A DNA stretch of 7,043 bases from Thermoplasmata archaeon. GTDB taxonomy: Archaea; Thermoplasmatota; Thermoplasmata; Lutacidiplasmatales; UBA184. How positions within the stretch are numbered: the stretch's first letter is position 1; each line of letters begins with the position of its first letter. A program made the position numbers and the translations under genes. Location of the stretch: contig JASHSA010000161.1 of assembly GCA_030037035.1 (NCBI GenBank), positions 1-7,043 of the forward strand, given 5' to 3'. Positions 4,652 to 7,043 of this stretch are shown in pieces. The notes beneath the pieces are model-generated. The model was not told the DNA's origin, made no database searches, and saw only the letters and a list, made by a program, of their open reading frames with translations.

Positions 4652-6367
4652 TCAGCCGCCGCCGGCCCAGTCCCCGAGGTGACGCTGACCGGTCCCGCGC
4701 CCGGAGCCCTTCGGTCGGGAGCCGGACGGCGAGCTCTCGCCGGCCGCCTCTCCCGCCTCCTCGGCCTCGTGCGCGTCGGACAGTGCTCCCTCCGACGGGA
4801 GGAGCTGGGCGAGCAGCCCCGGGTCGGCTCCCCCGCCGAGCAGTCCGGCGACCTCCTCCGGCGAGAGCGCGAGCTCCTCGACGAGCGCGTGCGCGAGATC
4901 CCGAGCGCTCCCGGAGCGAGGCTCGCGCGCGAACCGCTCGAACGCCGCCTCGGCGAACGGCAGGACGATCGAGCGGCCCTTCTGACGGGAGACGTGCACG
5001 CGGGCGGCGAGCTTGCCGGCGAGGCCGTCCCGGACGGCGCGGGCCCCCCGGGACGCCCCCATCGCGCCGAGGAACCTCGGGAACGTCGCGTGGCCCGCGC
5101 CGACGCTCGGGCGATCCCGGACGGCGAACGAGACGCCGCCGGAGAGGACCTCTCCTGCGTAGCTCCAGAGTCCGTAGGCGCGGAACCTCCGTGCGCGGGC
5201 GAGCATCAGCTCGGCCGCCGCGACGCGGCCGAGCCCCGCCTCCCGGTGCAGCGCGTCCGGGGCGAACCACGGGACGTTTTCTTCGACCCACGGGAGGAGG
5301 TCGTCCGGCGGGGCGTCCAGGCGGTCGCGGAGCTCCACCGAGCGGTAGTACCGAGGCCGGCTGAGGATCTCCTCCGTCACCTCGGCGAAGTCGCTCGCCT
5401 GGTCTCGCCCGCCGAGGAGCTCGCGTTGCGCGATCGGGTCGGCGAGCGGCGCGACGGCCTCGAGGTCGTTCAACGCCGCGCGCAGGTCGCCGTGGGCACG
5501 GTCGACGATCGTGCCGAGCAGGGTCGGCTCGACGGCGAGCCGCTCCCGGCGCGCGACCTCCCCGAGGCGTTCGGCGAGCTCCGCGCGCCCGATCGGCCCG
5601 AAGCGGATCGTCCGCGCGGCGGTGCGGAAGCTCGCCGACGCGCGGCCGAGCGGCCGGTCGTCGTTCACCGTCAAGACGAGCGGCTGCCGCGTCGTACGCA
5701 CGAGCCGGGCGATCGCGCCGAGCCCACCGCGGTCCCCGGTCTCCTCGACGCGGCCCGCGTCCCGCCACTCCTGCAGGTCGCGCTGCGCCGCCGGTAGCTT
5801 CGCCCAAAGGGCGTTCCCCGGGCTCCGGGGCATCGACGCCCACTCCTCGAACGGGCGGGGCTTGCCGCCCTCCGTGAGCCCCCAGGCGGCGTTCAACGCC
5901 GCGACCGTGCCGTAGCGGCCCTCGAGAAACGCCCGCAGCGAGATCGCCTCCGGCGCCGCCCGCGCCCCCTCGGTCGTCCGTCCGCCGGTGAGACAGTCCG
6001 CCTCGTCGAGCAGGACGAGAGTCCGGCCGCGACGGCCGGCGGAAGGCGACGCATCCAGGGCGTGGGAGATCGAGGCCCGGCCGGCGACCCGCTCGATCGA
6101 CCGCTGGTTCCGGGCGTCCGAGGCGTTCATCTCGACCAGCGCCCAGCCGCGCTCCTCCGCGAGCGCGACGGCGGCGCTCGTCTTGCCGACGCCCGGAGGC
6201 CCGACGAGAACGACCGCGCGTCGCGCCGGGACCTTCGGTCCTGCCCAACCGTCGGCCCAAAGCGCCAGCTCCTGCCGGGCTCGGGGATTGCCCACGAGGT
6301 CGCGCAAGCGGCTCGGTCGCCACCGCTCGGCGAGCGGACGACGGTCGACCGGCGGCGGGGCCCCCAC
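4652..6367 (-). CDS. rfcL: replication factor C large subunit (RfcL) with internal insert
   Basis: The large subunit of the archaeal clamp loader, which with RfcS uses ATP to load the PCNA ring onto primed DNA. The 571-residue protein begins PLAERWRPSRLRDLVGN (11-27), the family's N-terminal signature. Walker A is GPPGVGKTS at 56-64, EMNASDARN is at 79-87, Walker B is LVLLDEAD at 117-124, sensor 1 lies in LVLTVND at 230-236, and sensor 2 is GDLRAALNDLEA at 293-304. The helical collar and C-terminal region follow. The acidic/Ser/Gly-rich tail (about 530-560) ends in QRHLGDW at 561-567, a PCNA-interacting-peptide-like motif. Residues about 128-211 are an insert absent from standard RfcL, where Walker B is followed closely by DRGG. 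The GTG start at 6367 is supported by the conserved N-terminus and a TATA-like box about 27 bp upstream. It is divergent from the aldo/keto-reductase-like gene by 57 bp. Confidence 0.95.
   Translation of the reverse strand: MGAPPPVDRRPLAERWRPSRLRDLVGNPRARQELALWADGWAGPKVPARRAVVLVGPPGVGKTSAAVALAEERGWALVEMNASDARNQRSIERVAGRASISHALDASPSAGRRGRTLVLLDEADCLTGGRTTEGARAAPEAISLRAFLEGRYGTVAALNAAWGLTEGGKPRPFEEWASMPRSPGNALWAKLPAAQRDLQEWRDAGRVEETGDRGGLGAIARLVRTTRQPLVLTVNDDRPLGRASASFRTAARTIRFGPIGRAELAERLGEVARRERLAVEPTLLGTIVDRAHGDLRAALNDLEAVAPLADPIAQRELLGGRDQASDFAEVTEEILSRPRYYRSVELRDRLDAPPDDLLPWVEENVPWFAPDALHREAGLGRVAAAELMLARARRFRAYGLWSYAGEVLSGGVSFAVRDRPSVGAGHATFPRFLGAMGASRGARAVRDGLAGKLAARVHVSRQKGRSIVLPFAEAAFERFAREPRSGSARDLAHALVEELALSPEEVAGLLGGGADPGLLAQLLPSEGALSDAHEAEEAGEAAGESSPSGSRPKGSGRGTGQRHLGDWAGGG
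5735..5986 (-). other. in-frame insert within the RfcL AAA+ domain
   Basis: This segment encodes about residues 128-211 of RfcL. In the family, the Walker B DEAD/DEVD sequence is normally followed within about 10 residues by DRGG..A; here DEADCLTGG and DRGGLGAIARLVR are separated by roughly 80 extra residues. The insert is not low-complexity: it contains LRAFLEGRYGTVAAL at 144-158, NAAWGL at 159-164, PFEEWASMPRSPGN at 172-185 and AAQRDLQEWRDA at 193-204, giving helices rich in aromatic residues. The RYGT...LN.AWG pattern recalls a segment seen in family 42 glycoside hydrolases, from memory rather than a search. The frame is intact and codon use matches the rest of the gene. Confidence 0.75.
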
Positions 6368-6390
6368 GGACCGGGAGCAGGTTCGCGCGC

Positions 6391-6397
6391 CGATAAC
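6391..6397. promoter_or_regulatory. shared TATA-like box between rfcL and the aldo/keto-reductase-like gene
   Basis: CGATAAC reads GTTATCG toward rfcL, resembling the GTTATAC box before the DUF59 gene. Its centre is about 27 bp before the rfcL GTG (6367) and about 30 bp before the plus-strand ATG (6425). It is the main AT-rich island in the 57-bp spacer; a weaker CTAGAA lies at 6412-6417. The rfcL spacing fits a leaderless transcript well; on the plus side a leader of a few bases would be expected. Shared use is inferred. Confidence 0.5.
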
Positions 6398-6424
6398 GGC
6401 TCGGAGCGGCGCCTAGAACGCTTG

Positions 6425-7043
6425 ATGCTCGGGGCGGTCGTGCCTACGGTCGTGTCCGCAGAGCAGGACCCCTCGATCCGGTGTCGTCGGCCGTTCCCCG
6501 GCGCGCCGTTCGCACTCTCCGAGATCGCGTTCGCCGCGCTTCCGACCGACGGCCGGTTCGACCCGAGCGAGGTCGTCCAGAGACTTCGCCGAGCGCGTGC
6601 TGCCGGCGTGACGACGTTCGACGTCGCCGACGTCCAGGACCCCGCGCTCGCCGAGACGCTGCTCGCCCGGGCGTTCCCGTCTGGAGACCCGACGGTCGTG
6701 GTGATCGCCCGAGCCCCACGCCACGACGCTCCGCCGTCGCAGACGTTCTCTCCTCGCGCGACCCCCTCTCCTCGGCCGCTCTATCGCGACGACGGGGAAG
6801 CCGCCGGCCGATCCGCGATAACGCCGCTGCGCCACGTCTTCGAGGTCGACGCGACGGCGCCCCGCAGCTCCGCGGAACGACCGCTCGCAAGTCCCTTCGG
6901 CGAGCGCGAGAACGAAGCGATCGTGCGCTGTACTTCGCCGGAGCAGGTCTCCGAGCAGCTCCGGTCGGGGCGCGCCTCGCTCCTCTCCGGTACGTTCTCG
7001 CTGCTCGACCACGGCCTCGCCGATACGGCGGTCCGGTCCACCG
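6425..7043 (+). CDS. aldo/keto reductase-like protein, probably non-catalytic, N-terminal part
   Basis: The reading frame from the ATG at 6425 stays open for 206 codons to the window edge. It resembles the aldo/keto reductase (AKR) TIM barrel: ALSEIAFAAL at 30-39 (family: VSEIGLG), EVVQRLRRARAAGVTTFDVA at 49-68 (family: LR.A...GI..FDTA), ALAETLLARAF at 74-84, the strand PTVVVIARA at 89-97, and SGTFSLLDHG at 188-197 (family: YNLLDR). The catalytic Asp is kept as Asp66, but the catalytic Tyr five residues on is Gln71, and the family's ATK Lys position is Ala97, next to Arg96. The usual LHWPD segment is replaced by a Pro/Ser/Arg-rich linker around 101-155. It may be a pseudoenzyme or a distant barrel of other function. 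Codon use is looser than in neighbours, with AGA, CGA, CCA, TCT and ACT codons. Some downstream GTG codons could be the true start. The AKR relation is moderately certain. Confidence 0.62.
   Translation, partial: MLGAVVPTVVSAEQDPSIRCRRPFPGAPFALSEIAFAALPTDGRFDPSEVVQRLRRARAAGVTTFDVADVQDPALAETLLARAFPSGDPTVVVIARAPRHDAPPSQTFSPRATPSPRPLYRDDGEAAGRSAITPLRHVFEVDATAPRSSAERPLASPFGERENEAIVRCTSPEQVSEQLRSGRASLLSGTFSLLDHGLADTAVRST

Noticed and set aside
4493..5797. A long plus-strand open frame (434 codons) antisense to rfcL
   Set aside because: It is Arg/Glu/Pro-rich with no recognisable domain, overlaps the confident rfcL gene on the other strand, and is explained by scarce stop codons in GC-rich DNA.
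5735..6000. The RfcL insert as an intein, because it begins near Cys125 in CLTGG, which resembles intein N-termini
   Set aside because: It is only about 80 residues, below the size of known mini-inteins, and ends ETGDRGG with no His-Asn followed by Cys, Ser or Thr. RfcL also reads on smoothly with normal family sequence on both sides.
4518..6323. A 601-codon minus-strand open frame overlapping rfcL in another frame
   Set aside because: The translation is Arg/Gly/Ala/Pro-rich without motifs, whereas the rfcL frame carries all the AAA+ signatures; it is a shadow.
6413..7012. A minus-strand open frame of 199 codons at the right end
   Set aside because: It is Arg/Glu-rich and without motifs, while the plus-strand frame over the same bases shows aldo/keto-reductase-like strands and helices.
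1..7043. A defence system, mobile element, CRISPR array, tRNA or rRNA anywhere in the window
   Set aside because: No direct repeat arrays, terminal inverted repeats, transposase or nuclease motifs, tRNA-like cloverleaf or rRNA-like segments were seen; the window is densely packed with ordinary chromosomal genes.

Overview
The window is archaeal chromosomal DNA of very high GC content. The large subunit of the archaeal/eukaryotic-type clamp loader (RfcL) and the start of the archaeal GTP cyclohydrolase MptA make the domain assignment firm. Short AT-rich boxes about 26-28 bp before several start codons support it: this is the TATA-box distance expected for leaderless archaeal mRNAs. A GC-rich member of the Thermoplasmatota is my best guess from overall feel, but it is an inference only.

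Layout, left to right. (1) Bases 1-269, minus strand: N-terminal part of mptA, cut by the window edge. (2) Bases 372-2050, plus strand: a tight three-gene run of a MIP18/DUF59 Fe-S assembly factor, a GNAT acetyltransferase and a DUF1684 protein with a long basic tail. (3) Bases 2016-3207, minus strand: a MarC-family membrane protein, whose 3' end overlaps the DUF1684 gene by 35 bp, and upstream of it an unrecognised small beta-rich protein. (4) Bases 3263-4575, plus strand: an OsmC-family peroxidase-like protein followed by a class III-like polyphosphate kinase 2. (5) Bases 4652-6367, minus strand: rfcL, converging on ppk2. (6) Bases 6425-7043, plus strand: the start of an aldo/keto-reductase-like protein, cut by the right edge and apparently lacking catalytic residues.

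The genes do not form one pathway. They look like short housekeeping or stress units: pterin synthesis, Fe-S assembly, thiol-peroxide defence, polyphosphate-driven nucleotide recharging and DNA replication. No mobile element, CRISPR array, tRNA or rRNA was seen, and no gene-free stretch exceeds 300 bases.

Three observations deserve attention. RfcL carries an in-frame insert of about 80 residues between Walker B and the conserved DRGG segment, with a motif reminiscent of a segment found in family 42 glycoside hydrolases. Two divergent gene pairs each appear to share a single, nearly central AT-rich TATA-like box serving leaderless starts on both sides. The right-edge aldo/keto reductase homologue keeps the fold-type motifs but has Gln in place of the catalytic Tyr and no Lys at the expected place.
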